A stretch of 64,000 nucleotides of DNA from CAVUCH01 sp963697705 (lineage in GTDB: Bacteria > Acidobacteriota > Vicinamibacteria > Vicinamibacterales > JAENWD01): assembly GCA_963697705.1 (NCBI GenBank), contig CAVOPA010000017.1, positions 1,054,001-1,118,000 of the forward strand, read 5' to 3'. Position 1 is the stretch's first letter. Every line of letters begins with the position of its first letter. Positions 10,563 through 20,030 of the stretch are shown here, piece by piece. The position numbers and the translations under genes are program-made. The notes beneath the pieces were generated by a model, which was not told the DNA's origin, ran no database searches, and was given only the letters and a program-made list of their open reading frames with translations.

Positions 10563-13208
10563 GTGAGGTGGTCAGAACGACTCTATCGATCGCTTCTACG
10601 CCTCTATCCGCGCGAATTCCGTGACGAGTACGGCGACGAGATGTCGCTGCTCTTCAGAGACCGCGCGTCCGAGGGCTCGGGCAGGTTGTGGCTGCAAGTA
10701 CTCGGAGATCTGTTGTTTCACGCGCCGACGGAGCATTGGAGCACGATGAAACAGGATCTCCGGTACGCGATCCGGATGCTCCTGCGCGCCCCGACTTTTA
10801 CGGCGACGGTTATTGCGACACTGGCTCTCGGCATCGGCGCGAACTCGGTCATCTTCAGCGCCGTGGACGCGGTCTTTCTGCGCGATGCGCCGGTTTCAGA
10901 TCCCGATACGCTGGTCGATGTGTACACGTCATCCGGCAGTAGCCTCTACTCACGGTCGTCCTATCCAGACTATTTTGATTTGCGAGACAGTGAGACGTTC
11001 GCGTCACTGCTGGCGTATACGGAAGTGTCCATCACGATGGATGCGAACGGTCAGCCAGAACCTCTCACCGGCGAGCTCGTGAGCGGCAACTACTTCGACG
11101 TTCTGGGAATCGCAATGGCCGTCGGCCGCGGGTTTGTGCCTGACGAAGATCAAATCGGGGCGCCTGTTCGCGTGGCGGTCATCTCGCATGCGCTGTGGCA
11201 GCGGGGGTTCAACGGTGACCGGTCGTTGATCGGCCAGACGGTCCGTCTCAACAGCAACCCGTATACGCTCATCGGCGTCGCGCCGCCAGGGTTCCGTGGC
11301 CCCGTCCTCGGAGTGGCGACGGATGTATGGGTTCCCGCTGCGCTTCAGCCCGAAGTGGATCCGCCGGCAGCGGCCGTGCGCCGCGCCCGCGGTCGTTCCG
11401 CGATATTCGACCTGCGCAGCTCACGAGGGTTGAGAATGGTCGGTCGGCTGCCGCGTGGTGCCAGCATCGACCAGGTGGCGTCGCGCGCTGCGGTCATCGC
11501 CAGCCGCCTGCAGGCGGCATACCCGGATACAAACCGCAACCGGCGTTTCACTCTGACGCCGCTTGGCGAGGGCCGCGGCCTTCGCGTTGCCACCCGACCG
11601 ATTCTGCGGCAGCTTGCCGGCGCAGTATTGATGGTGCTCATGGTGGCGTGCGCGAACGTCGCGAGCCTCCTGCTGTCGCGGGCGGTGTCGCGCGAAAGGG
11701 AGGTCGCCGTGCGGGTCGCCCTCGGCGCCAGCCGGACACGGCTTGTTCGTCAGTGGCTCACCGAATCCGTGCTGCTGGGCGTCTGCGGCTCGATCGCGGC
11801 ACTCGTGGTTGTTTGGGCGACTACGCCCCTGCTTCACACCTTCGTGCTTCCGGAGGCTGTCGACCTCTCGGTGAACGGGCGCGTCCTCGCCTTCACGCTC
11901 ATCGTTGGTGTTGGAAGCGGACTGCTCTTCGGCCTGGCGCCGGCTTTTCAGGTACGCCGACCAGATCCCGTGACGTCACTGCGCGCAGAGGGAGCGACCG
12001 TTGCGACCGGCGCTCACGCGGCGCGGCTGCGCGCAGCTTTCGTCGTGTTCCAAGTCGCCGTAGGTCTCGTGCTTCTCGTGGGAGCCGGGCTTTTCCTCCG
12101 CACGCTGAACAACGCGTATTCCGTCGACCTGGGCTACCGCATCGATCGCGTCCTGGTCGCTTCTCTCGATCTCCAGGCGCGCGGCTACTTCGAAGGCGGG
12201 CCGGGGGGGACCGATGCCGGACTGGCCGTGTACGAACGCATTCTCTCCACGGTAGACGCAATTCCGGGCGTGGTCGCCGCCAGCGCGGCACGGATGACGG
12301 TCCTCAGCGGCGGTGCCCGCTCGACCGCGGTCAGCACCGACGGCCGCCCCATCGACAAGGACAACAGTAATGCGCTGGGCGTCCGCGCGAATGTCGTCAG
12401 CCATCATTACTTCGAGACGATGAACATCCCGGTGCTTCGAGGACGCCCGTTCAATGCGTCCGACGGGCCACACACCGATCGCGTGACAGTCGTCACCAAG
12501 TCGTTGGCCGACCGGCTCTGGCCGAACCAGGAGCCGATAGGCAAGGCTTTGCGAGACGAACGCCAACAACTCCGGGTCGTCGGCGTCGTTCCCGACACTG
12601 TGTACACGAGCACGATTGAACACGAGAGGCCGCCGACGTACTACTTGCTGCTGGCGCAAAATTTCGAGTCGGGCGTGGCGTTGCACGTGCGCGCCGCTGA
12701 CCGGCCACGGGCACTGGTGCCGGCGATTCGAGACGCCGTGCGGCGAGTCGACAGCCAACTGGCTCTCGGGCGCCCGCAACTGCTCGGCGACGTTCTCGAT
12801 CGAACGCTCAGCAGCCAACGGATGTTGGCAACACTCGTGGGCTTCTTTGGTGGCGTCGCGTTGTTGCTGGCTGCTCTCGGGTTGTACGGAGTGATGGCAC
12901 ACGCCGCGACTCAGCGGACGCCCGAGATCGGCATTCGCCTCGCCATGGGCGCGCAACCCGCATCGATCGTCAGCTTGCTGTTGGCACAGAGTGTTCGACT
13001 ACTCGGAATCGGAGCCGCCATCGGCCTCACGGGTGCGCTCGTGGGGACTCGGTACATCGAGTCGCAGTTGTTTGGAGTGACCCCCACCGACCTGGTGACC
13101 TTCGTGAGCGCGTGTGTCGTGCTTGCGATTGCGGGCCTCACGGCTTCCCTGATTCCTGCCTTCCACGCGATGCGCATCGATCCGATCATCGCCCTTCGGC
13201 GAACGTGA
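10563..13208 (+). CDS. ADOP-type ABC transporter permease (FtsX/MacB-like)
   Basis: 881 residues, GTG start 3 bp after padR. The N-terminal ~60 residues (RLYRSLLRLYPREFRDEYG) are the permease prefix domain. Two copies of the MacB periplasmic core plus FtsX module follow: the first membrane helix TFTATVIATLALGIGANSV, three helices around GAVLMVLMVACANVASLLLSR with REVAVRVALGASRTRLVRQ, then a second set beginning AFVVFQVAVGLVLLVGAGLFL and ending with TPEIGIRLAMGAQPASIVS. There is no ATPase domain or adjacent ATPase gene, as is usual for this 'duplicated orphan permease' family expanded in Acidobacteriota. The substrate is unknown; export of small toxic molecules or lipoproteins is inferred from MacB. 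Confidence 0.92.
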   Translation: MRWSERLYRSLLRLYPREFRDEYGDEMSLLFRDRASEGSGRLWLQVLGDLLFHAPTEHWSTMKQDLRYAIRMLLRAPTFTATVIATLALGIGANSVIFSAVDAVFLRDAPVSDPDTLVDVYTSSGSSLYSRSSYPDYFDLRDSETFASLLAYTEVSITMDANGQPEPLTGELVSGNYFDVLGIAMAVGRGFVPDEDQIGAPVRVAVISHALWQRGFNGDRSLIGQTVRLNSNPYTLIGVAPPGFRGPVLGVATDVWVPAALQPEVDPPAAAVRRARGRSAIFDLRSSRGLRMVGRLPRGASIDQVASRAAVIASRLQAAYPDTNRNRRFTLTPLGEGRGLRVATRPILRQLAGAVLMVLMVACANVASLLLSRAVSREREVAVRVALGASRTRLVRQWLTESVLLGVCGSIAALVVVWATTPLLHTFVLPEAVDLSVNGRVLAFTLIVGVGSGLLFGLAPAFQVRRPDPVTSLRAEGATVATGAHAARLRAAFVVFQVAVGLVLLVGAGLFLRTLNNAYSVDLGYRIDRVLVASLDLQARGYFEGGPGGTDAGLAVYERILSTVDAIPGVVAASAARMTVLSGGARSTAVSTDGRPIDKDNSNALGVRANVVSHHYFETMNIPVLRGRPFNASDGPHTDRVTVVTKSLADRLWPNQEPIGKALRDERQQLRVVGVVPDTVYTSTIEHERPPTYYLLLAQNFESGVALHVRAADRPRALVPAIRDAVRRVDSQLALGRPQLLGDVLDRTLSSQRMLATLVGFFGGVALLLAALGLYGVMAHAATQRTPEIGIRLAMGAQPASIVSLLLAQSVRLLGIGAAIGLTGALVGTRYIESQLFGVTPTDLVTFVSACVVLAIAGLTASLIPAFHAMRIDPIIALRRT

Positions 13209-13353
13209 GTGAACGTGGCGCGCGTCGAAAGCTGGCCTTTCCCGGATGCGGCGCACCGCGACGCGCAGCGCCTGGCGCAGAAGACTCTCAGCGAGGTTAG
13301 AAGTGGGTCGCGGCATGTTCCATGCTCAATTCTAACGTGCGATCGTTTGCTCT

Positions 13354-14340
13354 TCAGCGGCCGACCAACTTCTGCAAATGCTCCGGGTAACGGGCGCCGT
13401 GAACCTCGATTTTCGACACTGCCTCCTCGATCTCCCTCAGGTCGCCGGCCGTCAGCTCGATCGATGCGGCGCCGAGGTTCTCTTCGAGGCGGTGGCGCTT
13501 CGTCGTGCCGGGAATCGGCACCATCCAGGGCTTCTGCGCCAGGATCCACGCGAGCGCGATCTGCGCTGGGGTGGCCTGCTTGCGCGCGGCAAAGGCTTTC
13601 AGCCAATCGACGAACGCCAGATTGGCCTTCCGGTTCTCCGCCGTGAAGCGTGGGACGACGTTCCGGAAGTCGGTGCTGTCGAAGCTGGTGGAGTCGTCGA
13701 TCTTCCCCGTGAGGAAACCCTTTCCGAGCGGGCTGAACGGCACGAAGCCGATGCCGAGTTCCTCGAGCGTGGGGAGGATGTCCGCTTCTGGCTCGCGGAA
13801 CCACAGCGAGTACTCGCTTTGCAGGGCCGCGACCGGTTGGACCGCGTGGGCGCGGCGGATGGTCTGTGCGCCGGCCTCGGACAGCCCGAAGTGCTTCACC
13901 TTGCCTTCCTGAATCAGTTGCTTGACTGCCCCGGCCACCTCCTCGATCGGTACGTCTGGATCGACGCGGTGCTGGTAGAGCAGGTCGATGCGGTCGGTTT
14001 TCAGTCGCTTCAATGCCGCTTCGGTGACCTCGCGGATGTGTGCCGGCCGGCTGTCCAATCCAGCGCTCTTCCCGTTCTCGAACTTGAAGCCGAATTTGGT
14101 TGCGATGACGACCCGATCGCGAACTGCGGAAAGGGCATCCCCGACCAGTTCTTCGTTCGCGTAAGGCCCGTACGCCTCAGCCGTGTCAAAGAAGGTGACC
14201 CCGCCGTCAACCGCCGCCCGGATGATGCCGATGCCCTCTTCCCGGGAGCTGGCCGGGCCATAGCCGAAGCTGATGCCCATGCAGCCGAAGCCGATCGCCG
14301 ATACCTCGAGTCCGCTCTTGCCCAACGTTCGTTGCTGCAT
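13354..14340 (-). CDS. Aldo/keto reductase
   Basis: 328 residues with no signal peptide, so cytoplasmic. All AKR landmarks are present: SAIGFGCMGISFGYGP, FFDTAEAYGPYANEELVGD (Asp and Tyr), VVIATKFGFKF (Lys), LLYQHRVDPDVPIEEVAG (His), and the NADPH-binding segment MVPIPGTTKRHRLEENLGA with Lys-Arg-His favouring NADPH. It is closest to the YakC/AKR13-type reductases. The divergence from the exported paralogue at 2021-3169 lies mostly at the termini. It sits 192 bp downstream of an AraC-family gene on the same strand; AraC regulators of this type often control a neighbouring AKR. Confidence 0.93.
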   Translation of the reverse strand: MQQRTLGKSGLEVSAIGFGCMGISFGYGPASSREEGIGIIRAAVDGGVTFFDTAEAYGPYANEELVGDALSAVRDRVVIATKFGFKFENGKSAGLDSRPAHIREVTEAALKRLKTDRIDLLYQHRVDPDVPIEEVAGAVKQLIQEGKVKHFGLSEAGAQTIRRAHAVQPVAALQSEYSLWFREPEADILPTLEELGIGFVPFSPLGKGFLTGKIDDSTSFDSTDFRNVVPRFTAENRKANLAFVDWLKAFAARKQATPAQIALAWILAQKPWMVPIPGTTKRHRLEENLGAASIELTAGDLREIEEAVSKIEVHGARYPEHLQKLVGR

Positions 14341-14532
14341 TTGCCCTCGCCTCCTTCATATCAGGCCCACCCATGCGGCACGTGCTCGGAGGGCGTCACA
14401 TGGGTGAGAAACGTGCTCACCACCAATGCTATGGACATCGCTGTCGCGGTTCTTGCCTGAAGCTCCAAATCCTTGACTCGATCGTCGTGAATCTCCTTCT
14501 GGCCCTGATGCGCGGAAGCGATGAACCCACGA

Positions 14533-15570
14533 TTAGCGGGCGCTCTCATCAGCCAGCACACCGTCCTGGCGGAGCCTCGCGACATCGCGCGTCGGCGCAC
14601 TGCCGAAGAGGCGGGTGTATTCGCGGCTGAACTGCGACGCACTGAGGTAGCCCACCTGGCGTCCCGCACTGCCCGCGTCCAACATGCGCGCCAACATCAG
14701 GCGCCGCGCCTCGTGGAGACGCAGCACCTTTTGGTACTGCACCGGGCTCATGGACGTGACCGCCTTGAAGTGCTGGTGGAACGACGACACGCTCATGTGT
14801 GCCAGATCGGCCAGGGCATCCACCGCCAGAGGCTGCGCGAAGTGCTCGCGCACCCATGTCACCGCCTTGGCGACGCGCTGGACACCGGACTCCTGTTGAC
14901 CGATCAGCGCGACCCGCGGGCCGATTGAGCTTCGCAGGAGGCGAATGAGGATCTCGTCGATGACCAGCGGCGCGAGCAGCTCGGCGTCCGTGGGGTGCGC
15001 CATCATCTCGACGAGGCGCGACGCCGCGTCGACGATGGCGGTCGTCGTCTGCCCCACGCACACGCCCCGGCTGTCACCGGGCCTCGGCACCCCGTGCGGG
15101 AAGACCTTGAGGCTCAGCTCGGCGATCTTGTACCCCTGCAGGTCGACCTTGAGCGCGAGGAAGGGCTCGCGATGGCTCGCCCGGACGATCTGGGCGGCGA
15201 CTGGCAGCTCGACGGAGTACGCAATCATCCGTGACGGGTCGTAGGCGTAGATCTCGCGCCCGAGCACGACGACCTTCGCGCCCTGCGCGACGATGCACAA
15301 AGCGGGCGAGACGGTCGCCCGCACCATGTCGCGGGAAACCGCAGAGCGCCGGATCGCGTGGATCCCCGGCACGCGGAGTTGGAAAGAGCCATCGTAGGGT
15401 GCGTGCGCCGCGAGTAACTCGGCCAGTCGGGCAGAGCTCTGCGCCCGCGGCTCCTCGCCGGTAGCCTGTTCGGTCGGCCGCACCGTCGCTCCGGCGAGCC
15501 TCAAGTGTGCTCGGCTCGACCTGGCGGCGCGGTCGCCGCTCTTGGATACGACTGATCCGTGCTCCCTCAT
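14533..15570 (-). CDS. AraC-family transcriptional regulator
   Basis: 345 residues from ATG at 15570. The N-terminal domain (YDGSFQLRVPGIHAIRRSA, SPALCIVAQGAKVVVLGREIYAYDP) is the AraC_N cupin-like ligand-binding type. The C-terminal ~100 residues hold two helix-turn-helix motifs (LAVDALADLAHMSVSSFHQ and the GYLSASQFSREYTRLFG signature). It faces the aldo-keto reductase gene on the same strand, while the molybdenum oxidoreductase operon starts divergently 505 bp away, so either could be the target. An 18-bp palindrome lies 118 bp upstream. The inducer is unknown. Confidence 0.92.
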   Translation of the reverse strand: MREHGSVVSKSGDRAARSSRAHLRLAGATVRPTEQATGEEPRAQSSARLAELLAAHAPYDGSFQLRVPGIHAIRRSAVSRDMVRATVSPALCIVAQGAKVVVLGREIYAYDPSRMIAYSVELPVAAQIVRASHREPFLALKVDLQGYKIAELSLKVFPHGVPRPGDSRGVCVGQTTTAIVDAASRLVEMMAHPTDAELLAPLVIDEILIRLLRSSIGPRVALIGQQESGVQRVAKAVTWVREHFAQPLAVDALADLAHMSVSSFHQHFKAVTSMSPVQYQKVLRLHEARRLMLARMLDAGSAGRQVGYLSASQFSREYTRLFGSAPTRDVARLRQDGVLADESAR

Positions 15571-16075
15571 ATTTCCAGCTCCTGGACCGCCGCGGTCACG
15601 CGGACGGGGATGGACGATGTTGTCGCCTCCTGCGGCGGCAATGCGCCCAGCATACCGCCCCAGCGTAGCAGCGCCGCCAAGCGATGGTTTGCAGGATCCT
15701 GCAAAAACCTGCCCTGTTCGTCCGAGGTTGTGTGGTGCAGAAGCTGCGGTGTGTGGGCCCACGGCACGCGGCCTGGCCGCTCGCAGGAGCTCGTCCGGCG
15801 AACTTCGGAGGAACAGGCAAACTTTCGGGGCAAACCGGCACGACGGACGTATCCGCGCTGCCTATCCTTCGGCAGGTGTCGGTTTCGGGCCCACGGCCGA
15901 CGTGTGGTCGACGGGCAGCGGATGAACGGCCGCGGCGGGTCAGGAGAGGAGAAGGCCACACGTGGAACTTCAGCGATGCGCGAACTGGTGGCTATCGTCG
16001 TTGCTCGCCGGTATCACGCTCGCCGGCATGCTCGGCATCGATAGCCCTTTGATCCAGCCCTCGTAGAGATCTTCA
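15571..16075. other. Divergent intergenic region, araC-type gene / aldehyde oxidoreductase operon
   Basis: 505 bp. No coding sequence supported. It contains the palindrome at 15688-15705 and should hold both promoters; no clear -35/-10 pair was identified by eye. Confidence 0.5.
15688..15705. promoter_or_regulatory. 18-bp perfect palindrome, candidate operator
   Basis: TTTGCAGGATCCTGCAAA reads the same on both strands. It lies 118 bp upstream of the AraC-family gene and about 370 bp upstream of the oxidoreductase operon, and is a plausible regulator site for either. The match of site to protein is inference only. Confidence 0.45.
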
Positions 16076-16774
16076 ATGGATGAGATCACGGACGACTCAC
16101 TCGGGACATCGAAACACCACTCGACCAGTGATGCTGTTTCGCAGCTGAGCGACCACCCTCCGACAAGCGTCGACATGACGAGACGCGAGTTGCTGACGCT
16201 TGCCGCAGCCACCGGCGGTGCAGTGCTCACAGAATCGTTGTTGATGCCGGCGCCGTTGACCGCTGCAGCAGAAGTCTCCGTCGCACCTTCGTCATTGATG
16301 GGTGTGGTATTGCGCGTGAACGGAGCCGAGCACCGGCTGACGCTCGATCCGCGCACCACCTTGCTCGACGCTCTGCGCGAGGACCTGCACCTCACCGGTT
16401 CGAAGAAGGGCTGTGCGCTTGGGCAGTGCGGAGCGTGCACGGTCCTGATGGACGGCAAGCGTGTGAAGTCGTGTCTCTCACTCGCAGCGCTCGTGGACGG
16501 GCGAGACATCAAGACGATCGAGGGACTCGGTCAAGGCGGCGAGCTTCACGCGTTGCAGACCGCCTTCATCGAACGTGATGCGTTCCAGTGCGGCTACTGC
16601 ACCGCCGGGCAGATCATGTCGGGCGTTGCGTGCATCGCGGAGGGTCATGCCGGATCTGTCGAGGAGATCCATAAATGGATGAGCGGCAATCTCTGCCGGT
16701 GCGGTGCGTACAAGCCCATCGCCGCAGCGATTGAACACGTCGCGCGTGCGACAAGCCCCACTCGCCGAGGTTGA
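16076..16774 (+). CDS. paoA: Aldehyde oxidoreductase, [2Fe-2S] subunit (PaoA-like)
   Basis: 232 residues. A Tat signal (MTRRELLTLAAATGG) starts at residue 34; a shorter start at 16175 would place it at the N-terminus. The plant-type [2Fe-2S] domain has CALGQCGACTVLMDGKRVKSC; the second, all-helical [2Fe-2S] domain has CGYCTAGQIMSG and CRCGAYKPI. This is the small electron-transfer subunit of the xanthine oxidase superfamily. It heads a three-gene operon (4-bp gap, then 4-bp overlap). As in E. coli PaoABC, only this subunit carries the Tat leader and would carry the assembled complex to the periplasm. Confidence 0.93.
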   Translation: MDEITDDSLGTSKHHSTSDAVSQLSDHPPTSVDMTRRELLTLAAATGGAVLTESLLMPAPLTAAAEVSVAPSSLMGVVLRVNGAEHRLTLDPRTTLLDALREDLHLTGSKKGCALGQCGACTVLMDGKRVKSCLSLAALVDGRDIKTIEGLGQGGELHALQTAFIERDAFQCGYCTAGQIMSGVACIAEGHAGSVEEIHKWMSGNLCRCGAYKPIAAAIEHVARATSPTRRG

Positions 16775-16777
16775 CCC

Positions 16778-17776
16778 ATGCACCCCTTCACGCTCGAACG
16801 TCCACGCGATCTGGCGAGCGCACTGGCGTTGCGCGCACAGGCTGGTCGCAATGATGCCGTCGCGGAATACATCGCCGGAGGCACCGACATGGTGCAGCTC
16901 CTCCAGGAACACGTGCGCCAGCCTGAGCGTCTCGTGAGCCTTGGCGGGCTGCTCGACAGCCGGATCGATGTCGGGCCGCAGGGCCTCAGACTCGGTGCCG
17001 GCGCAACGATGGCGGAGGTGGCCGCAGACCCGAACGTCGCGGAGCAGTTCCCGGTCATCTCGGAGTCGCTGTTGGAGTCCGCCAGCCCTCAGGTCCGGAA
17101 CCAGGCGACGATGGGCGGGAATCTGCTGCAGCGGACGCGTTGCCCCTACTTCCGCGACGTCGGTTACAGCGCGTGCAACAAGCGGGCACCCGGCTCCGGC
17201 TGCGCCGCACTCGGCGGCATGAACCGCTGGCACGCCGTGCTCGGCACAAGCGAGCACTGTATCGCCGTCCATGCGTCAGATTTGGCGGTCGCGCTCGCCG
17301 CACTCGATGCCGTCGTCGAAGTGCGCGGTGCTCACGGCGACCGCACCGTGCCGCTTGTCGACTTTCATCGCCTCCCGGGAGAAACCCCCCACTTCGAGAC
17401 TGTGCTCGACGCAGGTGAGGTCATCGCGGCGATTACAGTACCTGCCAGTCGGGTGGCGCGACGGTCGCACTATCTCAAGGTACGCGAGCGTGCGTCCTTT
17501 GAATTTGCGCTCGTGTCGGCGGCGGTTGCCGTCGACATGGATGGTGACCGGATCCGCGAAGCGAAAGTCGCGCTGGGCGGCGTCGGAACCAAGCCGTGGC
17601 GTGCCACGCACGTGGAGGGCGCGCTCGCTGGTTTGACTCTCGACTTCGCGGCGCTGAGGCCTGCAGCCGCACTGGCGGCGGAAGGCGCTCGAGGATTCGG
17701 GCACAACGACTTCAAGATCGATCTCATGCAGCGCGCCATCGTGCGCGCTGTCCAGTCCGCGGGGGCTCGCGCATGA
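16778..17776 (+). CDS. paoB: Aldehyde oxidoreductase, FAD subunit (PaoB-like)
   Basis: 332 residues. FAD-binding segment YIAGGTDMVQLLQEHV and TMGGNLLQRTRCPYFRD. As in PaoB there is an inserted Cys cluster (RCPYFRD, SACNKRAPGSGCAALGG) that in E. coli PaoB binds an extra [4Fe-4S] centre. The C-terminal CO-dehydrogenase flavoprotein domain follows (FEFALVSAAVAVDMDGDRI, KVALGGVGTKPWRA). It passes electrons between molybdenum and the final acceptor. Start 3 bp after paoA; its stop overlaps paoC by ATGA. Confidence 0.93.
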   Translation: MHPFTLERPRDLASALALRAQAGRNDAVAEYIAGGTDMVQLLQEHVRQPERLVSLGGLLDSRIDVGPQGLRLGAGATMAEVAADPNVAEQFPVISESLLESASPQVRNQATMGGNLLQRTRCPYFRDVGYSACNKRAPGSGCAALGGMNRWHAVLGTSEHCIAVHASDLAVALAALDAVVEVRGAHGDRTVPLVDFHRLPGETPHFETVLDAGEVIAAITVPASRVARRSHYLKVRERASFEFALVSAAVAVDMDGDRIREAKVALGGVGTKPWRATHVEGALAGLTLDFAALRPAAALAAEGARGFGHNDFKIDLMQRAIVRAVQSAGARA

Positions 17777-19908
17777 CGCCAGGGCCTATTGGTCAACCCG
17801 TCAGCCGCATCGACGGCCCGCAGAAAGTCACCGGCGCCGCCACCTACGCCGCGGAATTCGACGTACGGGGCCAGGTTCACGCCGCGATCGTCCGCAGCAC
17901 AATCGCCAATGGGCGCATCGCGGCGATCGACACATCGAACGCACAGCGCGCCGCCGGCGTGCTCGCGGTGATTACGCACCGCGACGCGCCCAAGCTGCCC
18001 TATCGACCACACAAAGCGACTGTCGATCCGGCCGTCGGTGAACGGCTGCATGTGCTCCAGGATGATCGGATCACGCATCAAGGACAGCCAATTGCCTTAG
18101 TGGTGGCAGAAACACTGGAACAAGCAGCGTACGCCGCGCGCCTGGTGGGTGTGACCTATACACCTGAGACTCCGGCCACCGATGTCACCCACGTCGAGCT
18201 CAGGCTGCCAACCCAGGAGAAGACAGATCAGGCGACAAGAAGGCCGCCCGAGACGAAGCGTGGCGATCCAGACGGGGCGCTGGCAACCGCGCCGGTCAAG
18301 GTCGACCACACCTATGTGATGCCGCGCGAGCATCACAACCCCATTGAACTCCATGCGACGATCGCCGCGTGGGATGGCGACCGCCTGACGCTCTGGGACA
18401 AGAGCCAGTGGGTGCACAACACGGCCGAGGAAATCGCCGCCGTGTTTGGCATCCCAGCCGAGAACGTTCGGGTGATTTCACCATTCGTGGGCGGTGCCTT
18501 CGGTTCCGCCTTACGGACGTGGCCGCACGTCACGCTCGCAGCGCTCGGCGCACGCGTAGTCGGACGTCCCGTCAAGCTGATGCTGTCGCGGCGCGAGATG
18601 TACTACAGCGTCGGTCACCACCCGTACACCGTCCAGCGCGTCGCACTCGGGGCATCACGCGAAGGCCGTCTCTCCGGGATCGTGCACGACGGCTACCAGG
18701 AGACTTCGACGTACGAGGAATTCTCCGAGGCGCTGCTGAATACGACGCGATTCCTCTATTCATGCCCGAGCGTCTATACGCGTCATCGCCTCGCCGTCAT
18801 GAACATCCACACCCCGACCCCGATGCGCGCTCCCGGCGAGGTGAGCGGCAACTTTGCCCTGGAGTGTGCGATGGACGAGCTCGCTGCCGCTCTTGGGATC
18901 GACCCCGTTGAACTGCGCGTGCGGAACGAGCCGGCGCAGGATGAACACAGGAACCTGCCATTCTCGAGCCGCTCGACGTTGCAGTGTTACAAGACGGCGG
19001 CCGAACGCTTCGGCTGGAGCCGCCGGAATCCCACGCCCGAATCGATGCGGGACGGACAATGGCGGATTGGCTGGGGGATGGCGACCGCCAACTATCCGAT
19101 GAACTACGCACCGGCTTCGGCTCACGCTCGGCTCCTTCCGGACGGGTCCGCCGAGGTGTCGAGTGCGGCCAGCGACATGGGACCAGGAACCTGGACGTCC
19201 ATGACGCAGGTCGCCGCCGAGAGCCTCGGACTGCCGGTCGATCGCGTGAAGTTCACCCTCGGAGATACGCGACTGCCGAAAGCGCCCGTGCACGGCGGTT
19301 CGTTGACGATGGCGAGTGTCGGCAGTGCGGTGCAGGCGGCCTGTCGGCAGGCGCGTCAGAATGCTCTGGCACGTGGCGGCGGAAACGATCTCGTCGACGC
19401 GCTGCACCGGATCGGCGAGCCAGTGGAGGCCTCGGCCGATGTGGCGCCAGGCGACGAGAACAGGCGGTTCTCCATGCACTCGTTCGGCGCCGTGTTCGCA
19501 GAGGTGGCCGTCGATCCGGATCTGGGCGAAACCCGCGTACGCCGCCTCGTGGGCGCCTACGGTGTGGGCAGGGTCGTGAACCCGAAGTTGGCGACCAGCC
19601 AATGCATCGGCGCGATGATCGGCGGCATCGGCATGGCGCTCATGGAGCAGGCAATCGTCGACGGCAGAAACGGGCGCGTTCCGAATGCGAATCTTGCGGA
19701 ATACGCATTACCGGTGCACGCGGACACACCGGCGGTCATGGAGGTGATGTTCGTGGACGAGCACGATCCGCATGTGAACCCATTGGGCGTCAAGGGCATT
19801 GGAGAGCTGGCGATGGTCGGCGTCGCACCGGCGATTGCGAACGCCATTTTTCATGCGACCGGCAAGCGCATCAGGGAATTGCCAATTACGCCGGACAAGT
19901 TGCTGTAA
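17773..19908 (+). CDS. paoC: Aldehyde oxidoreductase, molybdenum cofactor subunit (PaoC-like)
   Basis: 711 residues from ATG 17773. Domain order is typical of the xanthine dehydrogenase large subunit: GPQKVTGAATYAAEFDVRG at the start, the substrate-channel segment REHHNPIELHATIA, VRVISPFVGGAFGSALRTW, PTPMRAPGEVSGNFALE, and the cofactor region with SDMGPGTWTSMTQ. The catalytic Glu is in GVKGIGELAMVGVAP near the C-terminus. In E. coli the cofactor is the cytosine dinucleotide form and the enzyme detoxifies aromatic aldehydes; the same is inferred here. No PaoD-type chaperone follows; the next gene on the other strand is fdhE. Confidence 0.94.
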   Translation: MTPGPIGQPVSRIDGPQKVTGAATYAAEFDVRGQVHAAIVRSTIANGRIAAIDTSNAQRAAGVLAVITHRDAPKLPYRPHKATVDPAVGERLHVLQDDRITHQGQPIALVVAETLEQAAYAARLVGVTYTPETPATDVTHVELRLPTQEKTDQATRRPPETKRGDPDGALATAPVKVDHTYVMPREHHNPIELHATIAAWDGDRLTLWDKSQWVHNTAEEIAAVFGIPAENVRVISPFVGGAFGSALRTWPHVTLAALGARVVGRPVKLMLSRREMYYSVGHHPYTVQRVALGASREGRLSGIVHDGYQETSTYEEFSEALLNTTRFLYSCPSVYTRHRLAVMNIHTPTPMRAPGEVSGNFALECAMDELAAALGIDPVELRVRNEPAQDEHRNLPFSSRSTLQCYKTAAERFGWSRRNPTPESMRDGQWRIGWGMATANYPMNYAPASAHARLLPDGSAEVSSAASDMGPGTWTSMTQVAAESLGLPVDRVKFTLGDTRLPKAPVHGGSLTMASVGSAVQAACRQARQNALARGGGNDLVDALHRIGEPVEASADVAPGDENRRFSMHSFGAVFAEVAVDPDLGETRVRRLVGAYGVGRVVNPKLATSQCIGAMIGGIGMALMEQAIVDGRNGRVPNANLAEYALPVHADTPAVMEVMFVDEHDPHVNPLGVKGIGELAMVGVAPAIANAIFHATGKRIRELPITPDKLL

Positions 19909-20030
19909 CACTCCGTGCCGGCAAATCGATCAAGTGACACGGACTTCCGGTCTCGCGATCGGTTGGCACTCATGCTCGCCGTGGCGTGCGCCGTGCCCAG
20001 TGCCCAACGCGCCAGCAGCACCTCCGCCCG

